Source of the DNA: CAYUYV01 sp964561475
GTDB taxonomy: Bacteria; Pseudomonadota; Alphaproteobacteria; JAJFIK01
Assembly: GCA_964561475.1 (NCBI GenBank)
Contig: CAZLPU010000002.1
Span: 60,748-124,747 of the forward strand
DNA: 64,000 nucleotides
Direction: 5' to 3'
Made by a program: the position numbers and the translations under genes. Positions 1 to 8,588 of this stretch are shown piece after piece (position 1 is the stretch's first letter; each line of letters starts with the position of its first letter). The notes under the pieces are model-generated. The model was not told where the DNA came from and ran no database searches. It worked only from the letters and a program-made list of their open reading frames with translations.

Positions 1-605
1 GGCTGCCCCAGGACCGGTGGCGGACCTCTCTGCCGGCGCGATCTCCCTCGCGAAACCTGGCGAGCAGTGCCTCATGGCTGCATCCTATCAGCGGCCCCCC
101 AAGGCCACCGGGTCAGCCAACGGCCTGATCTCGGCTGGCCTTCTATTTTGAAGCAATTCCGGTCTTCGATAAATCCCGGTGCCAGGCTTTACAACCAATC
201 GGAGCCGGACTGGGAGAAAAAATCCCAAAACCGCGCCGATTACGCGTAATCTTGAGGCGATACGATCAGGCGCAAAGACCTGGTATCGCGATACCGGTCG
301 GGGCGTGCCCAGGGCCCCCATGCGCATTCCCGGTGGAGTCCTCGACGAGACCTGCTGTCAACCACCCGCTTCATTGATCGGTGCCAGATCGATCATTGCC
401 TAGATTGTAGGCAAAATCTGCGGCTTATCCGCAATGAAATTACGTTTTTGGTGGTTCAGGACAATTTGCTATTGCCAAGCGGACATCATATTCCCCAGAG
501 TTTAGGTCGATCACGCTGCGGCAGACCGGCACGGTCTTTACAGCGAACCTTGGGGCATGGCGCCGCTCATAGCCGGCGGCCAGGATTGGCAATGGGAACA
601 CGATC
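1..605. other. Gene-free leading region
   Basis: No reading frame here has both a convincing ribosome binding site and protein-like composition; the short frames on either strand look random. The stretch presumably carries the promoter of the porin gene that follows. I looked for a -24/-12 (sigma-54) pattern and found none with correct spacing. A truncated gene entering from the left edge is not evident. Confidence 0.5.
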
Positions 606-1427
606 ATGACTTCTACTTGGAACACAGGTGCGTGGGCGACGGAAACGACACGGGCTTCAATGAAATCTGCCGGTAAGACCGCGGCCCTCGCGGCCGGCGC
701 GCTGGCCATGGGCCTGACGGCTTTTGCAGCCACGGGTAAAGCCCACCACGATCTGTCCGTATCCACGACCTGGGCCTTTGAGTCCGAGTACATTTTCCGG
801 GGTGTTCAGTTCTCCGAAACGGCACTGCAGCCGGACCTGAATTTCACCTATGGCAATTTCAACCTGGGCGCCTGGGCGAGCGTCCCGGTGGGTGACGACG
901 ATGTGGCTTTCGGCGACGAAATCGACATCTACGGCAGCTATAGCTTCGGCCTGAGCGAGACGTTCTCCAGTTCCGTCGGCTTCACCTATTACATCTTCCC
1001 GGACGCAGCGAGCGGCTTCTTCGATACGCTTGACGAAGAAGACGGCACCGGCGCCAACACCTTCGAAATCAACGGCTCCATTGCCGCTGACGTGTTCCTG
1101 TCTCCCTCTGTCACCCTGTACTACGACTTCATGTTCGAGACGGTGACCCTCGAGGGCTCCATCGGGAATTCCTTCTCCCTTTATGATGCCCTGAGCCTGG
1201 ATATCAGCGGTACCCTCGGCCATGTTTTCGATGACGACGAAGACAGCGACTACACCTACTACATGAGCAACATCAATCTGTCCTACGGCTTCACCGAAGA
1301 TGTCGCCGGTTATGTGGGTGTGCGTTACGGGCGGTCTTCCGAAGACTTCTACTTCGACGATGTCATTGAAGGCACCTTCCAGAACAACTCCATCTGGTTC
1401 GGCTTCGGTCTGAGCGCCGGGTTCTGA
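606..1427 (+). CDS. TorF family putative outer-membrane porin
   Basis: A secreted beta-rich protein of 273 residues. A signal peptide covers roughly residues 19-46 (KSAGKTAALAAG, then a hydrophobic run and an AxA-like end). The mature part has alternating aromatic and acidic strands, and ends in a phenylalanine, as outer-membrane barrels usually do. The strand FESEYIFRGVQFSE near the mature N-terminus is typical of the TorF/Gcw_chp family. The ATG at 606 has a weak GGGA upstream; the ATG at 660 begins directly at the signal peptide and may be the true start. In other proteobacteria this family often sits beside nitrogen-assimilation genes, and here it precedes glnA on the same strand. Substrate unknown. 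Confidence 0.8.
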   Translation: MTSTWNTGAWATETTRASMKSAGKTAALAAGALAMGLTAFAATGKAHHDLSVSTTWAFESEYIFRGVQFSETALQPDLNFTYGNFNLGAWASVPVGDDDVAFGDEIDIYGSYSFGLSETFSSSVGFTYYIFPDAASGFFDTLDEEDGTGANTFEINGSIAADVFLSPSVTLYYDFMFETVTLEGSIGNSFSLYDALSLDISGTLGHVFDDDEDSDYTYYMSNINLSYGFTEDVAGYVGVRYGRSSEDFYFDDVIEGTFQNNSIWFGFGLSAGF

Positions 1428-1448
1428 TCAACCGGACCCAAGGGCATT

Positions 1449-1469
1449 GGCCGGTCTGCATGACCGGCC
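1449..1469 (+). terminator. Hairpin downstream of the porin gene
   Basis: Perfect 8-bp inverted repeat GGCCGGTC/GACCGGCC with a 5-nt loop, 21 nt after the porin stop codon. There is no T-run, so it may act as a weak terminator or an RNA-stabilising hairpin. Confidence 0.4.
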
Positions 1470-1579
1470 GGCTCAGCCCTGTTGAGACGATCGAACCCTG
1501 ATCAGCCGCTCCGGCATTGATCAGGGTGCCGATTATCCCGTCCTTCCGGCTCCGAACCCCTTGATGTCTTGCATGTCGG

Positions 1580-1610
1580 GAACCCCGTATTTTGGGAAAC
1601 CTCGGGGTTC
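1580..1610 (+). promoter_or_regulatory. Inverted repeat in the glnA leader
   Basis: GAACCCCG at 1580-1587 and CGGGGTTC at 1603-1610 form a perfect 8-bp inverted repeat around a 15-nt spacer, about 62 nt before the glnA start. It could be an operator or a leader-RNA stem. No function is proven. Confidence 0.35.
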
Positions 1611-1672
1611 TATAGGCCCGGAGTCTGTCGGCGGCTTGGTTCTGCACTCCCAAAAATCATGGAGACTTTTCA

Positions 1673-3082
1673 ATGGCGGACACACAATCCGTGCTCCAAA
1701 TGATCAAGGACGCCGCGATCGAATATGTGGACCTGCGGTTCACCGATCCCCGGGGCAAGTGGCAGCACGTGACCTTCGACATTTCCATGGTCGATGCGGA
1801 CTTCCTTGAGGAAGGCGCCATGTTCGACGGCTCCTCGATTGCGGGCTGGAAGGCCATCAACGAGTCCGATATGAGCCTGAAGCCCGATCTTGCCTCGGCG
1901 GTGGTCGATCCCTTCATGGCCAACCCCACGCTGGTGCTTTTCTGTGATGTCCTCGATCCGATGACCGGCGAGCCCTACAATCGGGACCCCCGCTCCACGG
2001 CGAAGATGGCCGAAGCCTATCTGATGCAGACCGGTGTGGGTGACACGGCCTTTTTCGGTCCGGAAGCTGAGTTTTTCATTTTCGACGACGTGCGCTGGAC
2101 CGTGGACCAGAACAGCACGGGCTTTGCCATCGATTCCGCGGAAGGCCCCTACAATACGGGCCGGGATTACATTGGTGGCAATATGGGCCACCGGCCCGGC
2201 CCCAAGGGCGGCTACTTCCCGGTCCCGCCCGTGGATTCCGGCCAGGATATCCGCTCGGCCATGCTCTCCCGGATGACCCAGATGGGCCTCCAGCCGGAAA
2301 AGCATCACCACGAAGTGGCCCCCTCCCAGCATGAACTGGGGATGCTCTTCTCGCCCCTCACCCGCATGGGCGACAAGATGCAGATGTACAAATATGTTGT
2401 GCATCAGGTGGCCGCCGCCCACGGCAAGACCGCCACGTTCATGCCCAAGCCCGTGTTCGGCGACAACGGCTCGGGCATGCATGTCCACCAGTCGGTCTGG
2501 AAGGACGGCCAGCCCGTCTTTGCCGGTGCCGCCTATGCGGATCTGTCCGAAACCGCCCTGTTCTATATCGGCGGCATTCTGCGCCACGCCCGGGCCCTCA
2601 ATGCCTTCACCAATCCGACCACGAACAGCTACAAGCGTCTCGTGCCCGGCTATGAGGCTCCGGTCCTGCTGGCCTATTCCGCCCGCAACCGCTCTGCATC
2701 CTGCCGGATCCCCTACTCTCCCTCGCCCAAGGGCAAGCGTATGGAGATCCGTTTCCCCGACGCCACCGCCAATCCGTATCTGGCCTTCTCGGCCATGCTG
2801 ATGGCGGGCCTGGACGGCATCGAGAACCGCATCCATCCGGGTGATCCTCTGGACAAGGATCTTTACAATCTGCCGCCGGAAGAACTGTCCCAGGTGCCCC
2901 ACATTTCCCGCTCCCTGCGCGAAGCCCTCGTCCATCTGGACCGGGACCGGGCCTTCCTGACCAAGGGCGGCGTCTTCAACGACGATCAGATCGACGCCTA
3001 TATCGAGCTGAAAATGGAAGAAGTGGTCCGCTTCGAAACCTGTCCGCACCCGGTGGAATTCGACATGTACTACAGCGTCTGA
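1673..3082 (+). CDS. glnA: Glutamine synthetase type I
   Basis: Catalyses ATP-dependent synthesis of glutamine from glutamate and ammonia, as a cytoplasmic dodecamer. At 469 residues it has the normal GSI length. Visible signatures are MFDGSSIAGW near residue 50 (the latch/active-site loop), FFGPEAEFF, the ATP-binding KPVFGDNGSGMHVHQS and the NRSASCRIP segment. Tyr398 in DLYNLPPEE corresponds to the tyrosine adenylylated by GlnE, so covalent regulation is expected. The ATG is preceded by GGAG eight bases upstream. A PII gene (glnB) commonly precedes glnA in alphaproteobacteria; here the upstream neighbour is a TorF porin and no PII gene is in the window. Confidence 0.98.
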   Translation: MADTQSVLQMIKDAAIEYVDLRFTDPRGKWQHVTFDISMVDADFLEEGAMFDGSSIAGWKAINESDMSLKPDLASAVVDPFMANPTLVLFCDVLDPMTGEPYNRDPRSTAKMAEAYLMQTGVGDTAFFGPEAEFFIFDDVRWTVDQNSTGFAIDSAEGPYNTGRDYIGGNMGHRPGPKGGYFPVPPVDSGQDIRSAMLSRMTQMGLQPEKHHHEVAPSQHELGMLFSPLTRMGDKMQMYKYVVHQVAAAHGKTATFMPKPVFGDNGSGMHVHQSVWKDGQPVFAGAAYADLSETALFYIGGILRHARALNAFTNPTTNSYKRLVPGYEAPVLLAYSARNRSASCRIPYSPSPKGKRMEIRFPDATANPYLAFSAMLMAGLDGIENRIHPGDPLDKDLYNLPPEELSQVPHISRSLREALVHLDRDRAFLTKGGVFNDDQIDAYIELKMEEVVRFETCPHPVEFDMYYSV

Positions 3083-3099
3083 GGGATCAGGACGCTGAC

Positions 3100-3129
3100 G
3101 GACGGGCGGGCCCTGGTGCTCGCCCGTCC
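3100..3129 (+). terminator. Hairpin after glnA
   Basis: GGACGGGC (3100-3107) pairs with GCCCGTCC (3122-3129), starting 18 nt after the glnA stop. It is GC-rich and followed by a pyrimidine-rich C/T stretch rather than a pure T-run, so it is a probable terminator of modest strength. Confidence 0.5.
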
Positions 3130-3293
3130 CCCTCCTCCCGTCTGTCCCCCCTCTCCTGCCTGCTCCCCTTGGCCCCTTTCCGTCCCCAGGTTTACTGTGG
3201 TAGCGGACCGCTGAACCGCCCGGCGATCATGGCGGCACCAGCACCCCTATCCTGAAAATCTTGAGGCACATGATGCGCTCAGGGGGAGATCGT

Positions 3294-3683
3294 ATGATGG
3301 CGCACCATGATGACCGTCAGGGTGATGGCCCAGAGCCGCCCCGCTGCCCCCTCGATCCCCTGATCAGCATGATTTCCGGGGAATGGACCGTGCACCTGAT
3401 CTGGACACTGAGCCGGAACGGGCCCACCCGGTTCGCCGACCTGCGCCGGCTTATGGACGGCATTTCCTCGAAGGTTCTGACCGAGCGTCTGCGCCTCCTG
3501 GAGGCCCGGGCGTTCGTCCACCGGGACGAGGAACCGACTGTTCCCCCAAAAGTGACCTACAGCCTGACCCCCATGGGCCACCAACTCGACCGGGCCCTCA
3601 GGGATCTGGAAACCATTGCCGGAACCTGGACAGAACCTTCTTTTTCCAAGGAAACATCGGGCGGCCCGGCCCGTTCAGACTGA
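3294..3683 (+). CDS. HxlR-family winged-helix regulator
   Basis: Cytoplasmic DNA-binding regulator of 129 residues. The family core is clear: CPLDPLISMISGEWTVHLIW, then FADLRRLMDGISSKVLTERL (recognition region) and the wing VTYSLTPMGHQLDRALRDLE. HxlR proteins often have a redox- or aldehyde-reactive cysteine just before helix 1, and a Cys is present there. The ATG at 3294 is chosen because GGGGGAGA lies just upstream; a TTG at 3261 and ATGs at 3270 and 3273 are possible longer starts. It stands alone between glnA and a Deg protease, so its target is not evident. Confidence 0.85.
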   Translation: MMAHHDDRQGDGPEPPRCPLDPLISMISGEWTVHLIWTLSRNGPTRFADLRRLMDGISSKVLTERLRLLEARAFVHRDEEPTVPPKVTYSLTPMGHQLDRALRDLETIAGTWTEPSFSKETSGGPARSD

Positions 3684-3868
3684 GGCCTTTCCATCGGCGC
3701 GTGTAAATTGGCCGCGTCATACTGGTGGGCTGCAGGCGTTCCCTCCCCCAACCGATATCTGTACATTAGGGGTCGGGTAACAGATGGCAGCCTGGAGGTG
3801 CGCGCAATCCAAGCCGGTGGTCGGGCGGGGAAACGGACACCTGGAAAGAGGCGGCCTTGCAGGCACTT

Positions 3869-3900
3869 CGGTGTCCAGAACTATCGGTGTCCAGTAACTT
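3869..3900. repeat. Two-copy 16-bp tandem repeat before the Deg gene
   Basis: CGGTGTCCAGAACTAT at 3869-3884 is followed by CGGTGTCCAGTAACTT at 3885-3900, just upstream of the protease ribosome binding site. The motif GTCCAGTAA recurs in the repeat at 9560-9630. Confidence 0.6.
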
Positions 3901-3910
3901 CAGGGGAAGA

Positions 3911-5347
3911 ATGGCCATGACACACGGGTCCCACATCCGCGACCGGTCCATTTTGAGGAGATTTGCCCTTTTGGCGGCTTTGGCCGTCACGGCCCTGGCC
4001 CTCATGGGACCGGCGCAGAACGCACCCGTTCATGCCGCCCCTTTGAAAGACGACTTCACGGACCTGGCCCAGCGCTACCTCCCTGCGGTGGTGAACATCA
4101 CCGCGACCCGGTCCGGCGGCGGCTCCGGGGGCAGTGGCAATCCTTTCGGCACCTCCCAGCAGAGCCAGCAGCCCCGGCGGGCCCAGGGCTCCGGTTTCAT
4201 CATCGACGCCAGCGGCGTGATCGTGACCAACAATCACGTCATCGCCGGTGCTGCCGAAGGCGGCAGCCTCACCGTCACCCTGAGCGACGGCACCGAACTG
4301 CCCGCAACGATCCGGGGCCGGGATCAGGCAACGGATATCGCCGTTCTCCAGGTCCAGGCCGGGCGGCCCTTACCCTTTGTCGGGTTCGGCAACTCCGACA
4401 GCGCCGAAATCGGAAGCTGGGTTCTGGCCATCGGCAACCCCTTCGGCTTTGGCGGCACGGTCACCCACGGCATCGTCTCCGCCCGCAACCGGAACATCCG
4501 CCAGGGCAGCGTCTATGACGACTTCATTCAGACCGACGCGGCCATCAACAGCGGCAATTCCGGCGGCCCTCTCTTCGACATGAACGGTGAAGTGATCGGC
4601 ATCAACACGGCGATCATCTCTCCGAACGGTCTGAATATCGGACTGGCCTTCGCCATTCCGTCCTATGTGGCCCAGGCCATTGTCAGCCAGATCCTGCGCT
4701 TCGGCGAAGCGCGGCGGGGCTGGCTCGGCGTGCGCATCACCATGGTCACGCCCGAGATCGCCAACCAGATCGGCCTGAACAACACACGGGGTGCGGTGGT
4801 AACCAGTGTCACCGCCGGCAGCCCCGCCGCTACCGCCGGCATCCAGGTCAACGATGTGATCCTGCGCTACAACAATCGCCCGATCCGGGGCCTTTACGAC
4901 CTGCCGCGCCTGGTCACCACCACGGACGCGGGGGCCACCGTGCCCATCCGCATCTGGCGGGGCGGACAGGTCTCCAGCATCAACGTCACCATCGAACCTC
5001 TGCCCGGCAACCAGTCCCAAAGGCTGAGCATCGTGCGCCCGGAGCCGGAGCGGTTCGCCGCCCTCGGCGTGACCCTGTCGGAAATGTCCATCCCCATGCG
5101 CATCGAACAGGGCATCCACCGGTCGGTTGAAGGCCTGATGGTGGTGGATGTGGACCCGGGCAGCCCGGCTGCCGCCCGCCTGAAACCCGGTGACGTGATC
5201 ACCAGTGTCTATGGCTGGCCCGTTGACTCCATGGCAGCCATGAAATCCCGGATTTCCGCTGCGGATGACTCGGACATGGGCGCGCTTTTGCTGAAGATTG
5301 ACCGCAAGTCCGATACCCTGTTCGAAGCTCTGCCCGTCGACGAGTAA
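3911..5347 (+). CDS. Deg/HtrA-family periplasmic serine protease
   Basis: Trypsin-fold protease of envelope quality control, 478 residues. After a signal sequence (hydrophobic ALLAALAVTALALMG, cleavage after HA-A) comes the protease domain with the full triad: His109 (NNHVIAG), Asp142 (ATDIAVLQV) and Ser217 (NSGNSGGPL). Two PDZ domains follow, around residues 265-355 and 380-470. The long frame opens at a TTG (3857). The ATG at 3911 or 3917 next to AGGGGA is the likelier start. It is monocistronic, with a strong hairpin after the stop. It resembles DegQ/DegP of alphaproteobacteria; which paralogue cannot be decided from the sequence. Confidence 0.95.
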   Translation: MAMTHGSHIRDRSILRRFALLAALAVTALALMGPAQNAPVHAAPLKDDFTDLAQRYLPAVVNITATRSGGGSGGSGNPFGTSQQSQQPRRAQGSGFIIDASGVIVTNNHVIAGAAEGGSLTVTLSDGTELPATIRGRDQATDIAVLQVQAGRPLPFVGFGNSDSAEIGSWVLAIGNPFGFGGTVTHGIVSARNRNIRQGSVYDDFIQTDAAINSGNSGGPLFDMNGEVIGINTAIISPNGLNIGLAFAIPSYVAQAIVSQILRFGEARRGWLGVRITMVTPEIANQIGLNNTRGAVVTSVTAGSPAATAGIQVNDVILRYNNRPIRGLYDLPRLVTTTDAGATVPIRIWRGGQVSSINVTIEPLPGNQSQRLSIVRPEPERFAALGVTLSEMSIPMRIEQGIHRSVEGLMVVDVDPGSPAAARLKPGDVITSVYGWPVDSMAAMKSRISAADDSDMGALLLKIDRKSDTLFEALPVDE

Positions 5348-5361
5348 GACACCCGCCTCCT

Positions 5362-5389
5362 CCGGTCCCGGCACGCCTGCCGGGACCGG
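5362..5389 (+). terminator. Strong hairpin terminator of the Deg gene
   Basis: Perfect 12-bp stem CCGGTCCCGGCA / TGCCGGGACCGG with a CGCC loop, 15 nt after the stop. It is followed by CTTCCCGG, so the T-tract is poor, but the stem is very stable. Confidence 0.6.
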
Positions 5390-5508
5390 CTTCCCGGTAT
5401 GTGCGGTGTCCGGTTCGATGCGGGCCGGACACTCATCGCCGTTCGACCGGTCCGGTCCGAACGCGAGCACATACTCGCCCGAACCGGGCATATTGGGGAG
5501 CGCGCATC

Positions 5509-6756
5509 ATGCTTGAGGGGTTGAAGGTCGTTGAAATGGCGACCTATATCGCCGCGCCGTCCGCCGGAGCCATGCTGGCGGACTGGGGTGCGGAAGTGAT
5601 CAAGATCGAAGCCACCGCCGGAGATCCGATTCGGGGCTTCTTTTCCTCGATCGGTGTCGACCTGGAGGACAATCCGGTCTTTGAACTGGATAACCGGGGC
5701 AAAAAGGGCATCGCTCTTGATGTCTCCACCCCTGAAGGCGCTGAAATTGTCCGCCGTCTGCTGAGTGAGGCGGATGTCTTCCTCACCAATCTGCGGCCCG
5801 GATCCCTGGCCCGGGCCGGGCTGGACTGGGACAGCCTCCACGCCATCAATCCGCGCCTGGTCTATGCCAGCGTGACCGGCTACGGCCTTGAGGGAGATGA
5901 AGCGGACCGGCCCGGTTTCGATGTGGCGGCCTTCTGGTCCCGGGCGGGTGTGGGCAAACTCTTTGCCGTACGGGGTGCGGAGCCCACCCCCATCCGCACG
6001 GCCTTCGGTGACCACGTGACCGGCCAGTCCACCGCCGCCGGCATCCTTGCCGCCCTGTTCGAGCGGGAGCGCACGGGCCGGGGCCGTCTGGTGGAAACCT
6101 CCCTTCTGCGCTCCGGCATCTACTCCCTGGGCTCGGACATGGCTATCCAACTGCGCTTCGGCCGGGTCGCCTCCACCCGCCCCCGCCATGAGGCCGTCCA
6201 GCCCAACAACAATTTCTTTCAGAGCTCGGACGGGTACTGGATCTGCCTGGTGCCCCGCCAGGGCACGGCGGACTGGAACGCCTTCCTCAAAGCCATCGAC
6301 CGGGAAGATCTGGGCCAGGATGAACGGTTCTCCTCCACCCGCAAGCGCCGGGAGAACGGCGCGGCTCTTGTCGACATCATCGACGAGGTCTTTGCCCAGC
6401 GCACCCTGGAGGAATGGGGAGCCCGCCTGGACGAAGCGGATCTGGTCTGGGCCCCGGTCCAGACCCCGGCCCAGGTGGTGGCCGACCCCCAGGCCCATGC
6501 GGCGGGGGCCTTTGCAGCGATCCCCGGCATGAGCCTTCCCGATGGGGACGGCAATCCCCAGCCCTACATGACCCCGGCAACGCCCGTGCGCTTTCACGGC
6601 GCGGACGACGGACCCAAGGGCCCCTCACCAACACCCGGTCAGCACACAGAAGAAGTCCTGTCTCGCCTGGGCTACGATGCGAGCGCCATCGCCAGCCTCT
6701 CGGAAAGCGGCGTTGTCCGTCTCGCCGGACAGGAACCGCCGAAAAAACGCTCCTGA
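5509..6756 (+). CDS. CaiB/BaiF-type (class III) CoA-transferase
   Basis: Family III CoA-transferases move CoA between carboxylic acids through an aspartyl-CoA thioester. The protein is 415 residues, the family length. The N-terminal segment LEGLKVVEMATYIAAPSA and the TAFGDHVTG segment are characteristic; Asp168 in the latter is the expected catalytic aspartate. The ATG at 5509 has GGGGAG nine bases upstream; the 36 codons before it in the open frame look non-coding. Substrate is unknown. An enoyl-CoA hydratase-fold gene lies about 950 bp further on in the same direction beyond the divergent queF, so acyl-CoA metabolism is plausible but not an operon. Confidence 0.93.
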   Translation: MLEGLKVVEMATYIAAPSAGAMLADWGAEVIKIEATAGDPIRGFFSSIGVDLEDNPVFELDNRGKKGIALDVSTPEGAEIVRRLLSEADVFLTNLRPGSLARAGLDWDSLHAINPRLVYASVTGYGLEGDEADRPGFDVAAFWSRAGVGKLFAVRGAEPTPIRTAFGDHVTGQSTAAGILAALFERERTGRGRLVETSLLRSGIYSLGSDMAIQLRFGRVASTRPRHEAVQPNNNFFQSSDGYWICLVPRQGTADWNAFLKAIDREDLGQDERFSSTRKRRENGAALVDIIDEVFAQRTLEEWGARLDEADLVWAPVQTPAQVVADPQAHAAGAFAAIPGMSLPDGDGNPQPYMTPATPVRFHGADDGPKGPSPTPGQHTEEVLSRLGYDASAIASLSESGVVRLAGQEPPKKRS

Positions 6757-6782
6757 CAACATCATCAGCACCCGGCGCACCT

Positions 6783-6803
6783 GCGTCAGCGTCAGCGTCA
6801 GCG
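6783..6803. repeat. GCGTCA hexamer tandem repeat
   Basis: Three and a half copies of GCGTCA in the spacer between the convergent CoA-transferase and queF genes. It may have arisen by slippage. Confidence 0.6.
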
Positions 6804-6880
6804 GGTGCCCGCGGGGAAAGGCCAGGAGGTCTGCCCCCGGCCTCAAACCGAGGACCCGACGCCGGAGCAGCCTGGAGCCC

Positions 6881-7372
6881 TTACCCCCGCCCCCGGTAGG
6901 GCGCGACACCGGTTTCCGGCAGCCACACTCCCTCCGGCACCGGTCCGGTCTGGTAGAACACGTCGATGGGAATCCCGCCGCGGGGATACCAGTACCCGGC
7001 GATGCGCAGATAGACCGGTTCGAGAAAATCCTTGAGCCGTTTGCCGATGCCCACGGTGCAGGCCTCATGGAAGGCCGCGTGATTTCGGAATGAGCCCATA
7101 TAGAGCTTCAGGCTCTTGCTCTCGACCAGATAGGCACCGGGCACATAATCGATCACGATATGGGCGAAATCCGGCTGACCCGTCACAGGACACAGACTGG
7201 TGAATTCGGGACAGACGAACCGGGTGACATACACCGTGTCCGGATGGGGATTGGGGACCCGGTCCAGAACAGCCTCCTCGGGGGATGCGGGCATGCGGCT
7301 TTCCCGGCCCAGATGAAGAGGCCCGTCGCCAGTTGGTCCGTTCCGGGGCGTCAAACCCTCTGTCTCGCTCAT
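6881..7372 (-). CDS. queF: NADPH-dependent 7-cyano-7-deazaguanine reductase
   Basis: QueF reduces preQ0 to preQ1 in queuosine (tRNA wobble) biosynthesis. It is 163 residues, the short single-domain (type I) form. The active-site cysteine Cys61 lies in FTSLCPVTGQPDFA and the acid Asp68 is seven residues later, the spacing seen in Bacillus QueF. The NADPH-binding E(S)KSLKLYMGSFRNH segment is present. The start at 7372 is backed by GAGGAGA eight bases upstream; the extra 31 codons in the open frame are spurious. Other queuosine genes are not nearby. Confidence 0.97.
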   Translation of the reverse strand: MSETEGLTPRNGPTGDGPLHLGRESRMPASPEEAVLDRVPNPHPDTVYVTRFVCPEFTSLCPVTGQPDFAHIVIDYVPGAYLVESKSLKLYMGSFRNHAAFHEACTVGIGKRLKDFLEPVYLRIAGYWYPRGGIPIDVFYQTGPVPEGVWLPETGVAPYRGRG

Positions 7373-7700
7373 GGTGTTTGTCTCCTCATTGCCATCATTT
7401 CGCCCGATGGTGTGATTGATCAAACCGCGCCGTGACAAAGTAGTAATAACGGCCTTGGTGCACACTATGGCCTGAGGGCGCGGAGTGGGTTAGCGTGCCA
7501 GAGCAGATCAGGAAATCCGGTTTTGAGGTGGGGAAACAGACCGGTAGCGCGTGCGGATGTGGTCAGACCCTGAGGGTAGCCTCCCCAGCGCATGAAGACG
7601 TGATCTGAACGGAAAACCTGAGCCAGTATAATCCGAAGGCTTCAGGCCCGAGCGGAACGGCAGGAAGTGAAACGCCCGGTAGGAACATCGCGGGGGAAGC
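7373..7700. other. Divergent intergenic region queF / enoyl-CoA hydratase-fold gene
   Basis: 328 bases that must hold both outward promoters. I looked for a preQ1 riboswitch on the queF side and saw no convincing pseudoknot aptamer. No small gene is supported. Confidence 0.4.
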
Positions 7701-8486
7701 ATGGCGGGAACCATACACACCGACATCATCGGGTCCATCGGCTGGATCATCATTGATAACCAGGAGCGCCACAACGCGCTCAATCTGGATATGTGGCGGA
7801 TGATCCCCGATCGCCTCGATACCCTCGAAGCCCACGACGATGTGCGAGCGGTCGTGCTGGTGGGCGCCGGTGACCGGGCCTTTGCCGCCGGTGCGGATAT
7901 CTCGGAGTTTGAATCCCTGCGCAGCACCCCGGAAGGGGCCATTGCCTATGAAAAGGCGACGGAAACAGCTTTTGCCCGGATCCGGGGCTGCATGCACCCC
8001 ACACTGGCCTCCATTCGGGGATACTGCATGGGCGGTGGCCTCGCGCTCGCCCTGGCCTGTGATCTGCGCTACGCCCGGGACGATGCCAAATTCGCCATCC
8101 CCGCCGCCAAGCTCGGTGTGGGCTATGGTTTCGAGATGACCCGGGATCTTGTGCTTGCCGTCGGTCCCGCCAATGCCCGGGAAATTCTTTACACGGCCAA
8201 TACCTACGATGCCCAGGATGCCCTCCGGATGGGCCTGCTCAACCGGGTTTTCGCCCATGGCAAACTGAGCCCGGCCGTGCACGAATTATGCAACCGCATT
8301 GCCGCCAACGCCCCCCTGACCCAGCGCACCGCCAAACGGGCCGTGGCCGAGGCGGTTGCCCTGTCGGAACGGGCGCGGCTCGATCACGTCGAGACCCTGG
8401 TGGAGCATTGTTTCGGCAGTGACGATTATGTGGAAGGCCGGCGCGCGTTCATGGAAAAGCGTGCACCCCAGTTCAAAGGACAGTAA
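7701..8486 (+). CDS. Enoyl-CoA hydratase/isomerase-fold protein lacking both catalytic Glu
   Basis: Crotonase-superfamily protein of 261 residues. The CoA-binding and oxyanion-hole elements are intact (AGADISEF near residue 70; CMGGGLALALACDLRYA at 110-125). In canonical hydratases the two water-activating glutamates lie in GGGCELA and in QPEILLG. Here the same columns are Ala115 (GGGLALA) and Ala135 (IPAAKLG). Hydration by the classical mechanism is therefore unlikely; other crotonase reactions (isomerisation, decarboxylation, C-C bond chemistry) remain possible. The ATG is preceded by GGGGGAAGC. The L,D-transpeptidase gene follows 102 bp later in the same direction. Confidence 0.9.
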   Translation: MAGTIHTDIIGSIGWIIIDNQERHNALNLDMWRMIPDRLDTLEAHDDVRAVVLVGAGDRAFAAGADISEFESLRSTPEGAIAYEKATETAFARIRGCMHPTLASIRGYCMGGGLALALACDLRYARDDAKFAIPAAKLGVGYGFEMTRDLVLAVGPANAREILYTANTYDAQDALRMGLLNRVFAHGKLSPAVHELCNRIAANAPLTQRTAKRAVAEAVALSERARLDHVETLVEHCFGSDDYVEGRRAFMEKRAPQFKGQ

Positions 8487-8588
8487 AAGGTTGAACAACC
8501 GGAAGCCTTTTTCCTGGCCATCGGCAACCAATCAGACCCGGTCCCCGGGATCGGACAAGCGAAAGTGAAGCGAGCGGGACACCCATCA

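Noticed and set aside
1428..1672. Sigma-54 promoter before glnA
   Set aside because: GG and GC elements near 1630-1650 are spaced 9 rather than 10 bases and lack the rest of the consensus.
1670..3049. 459-codon frame antisense to glnA
   Set aside because: Same reason: glnA is certain on the other strand and the antisense product is low-complexity.
7373..7465. preQ1 riboswitch before queF
   Set aside because: I could not trace the stem, C-rich loop and A-rich tail pseudoknot of the known classes.
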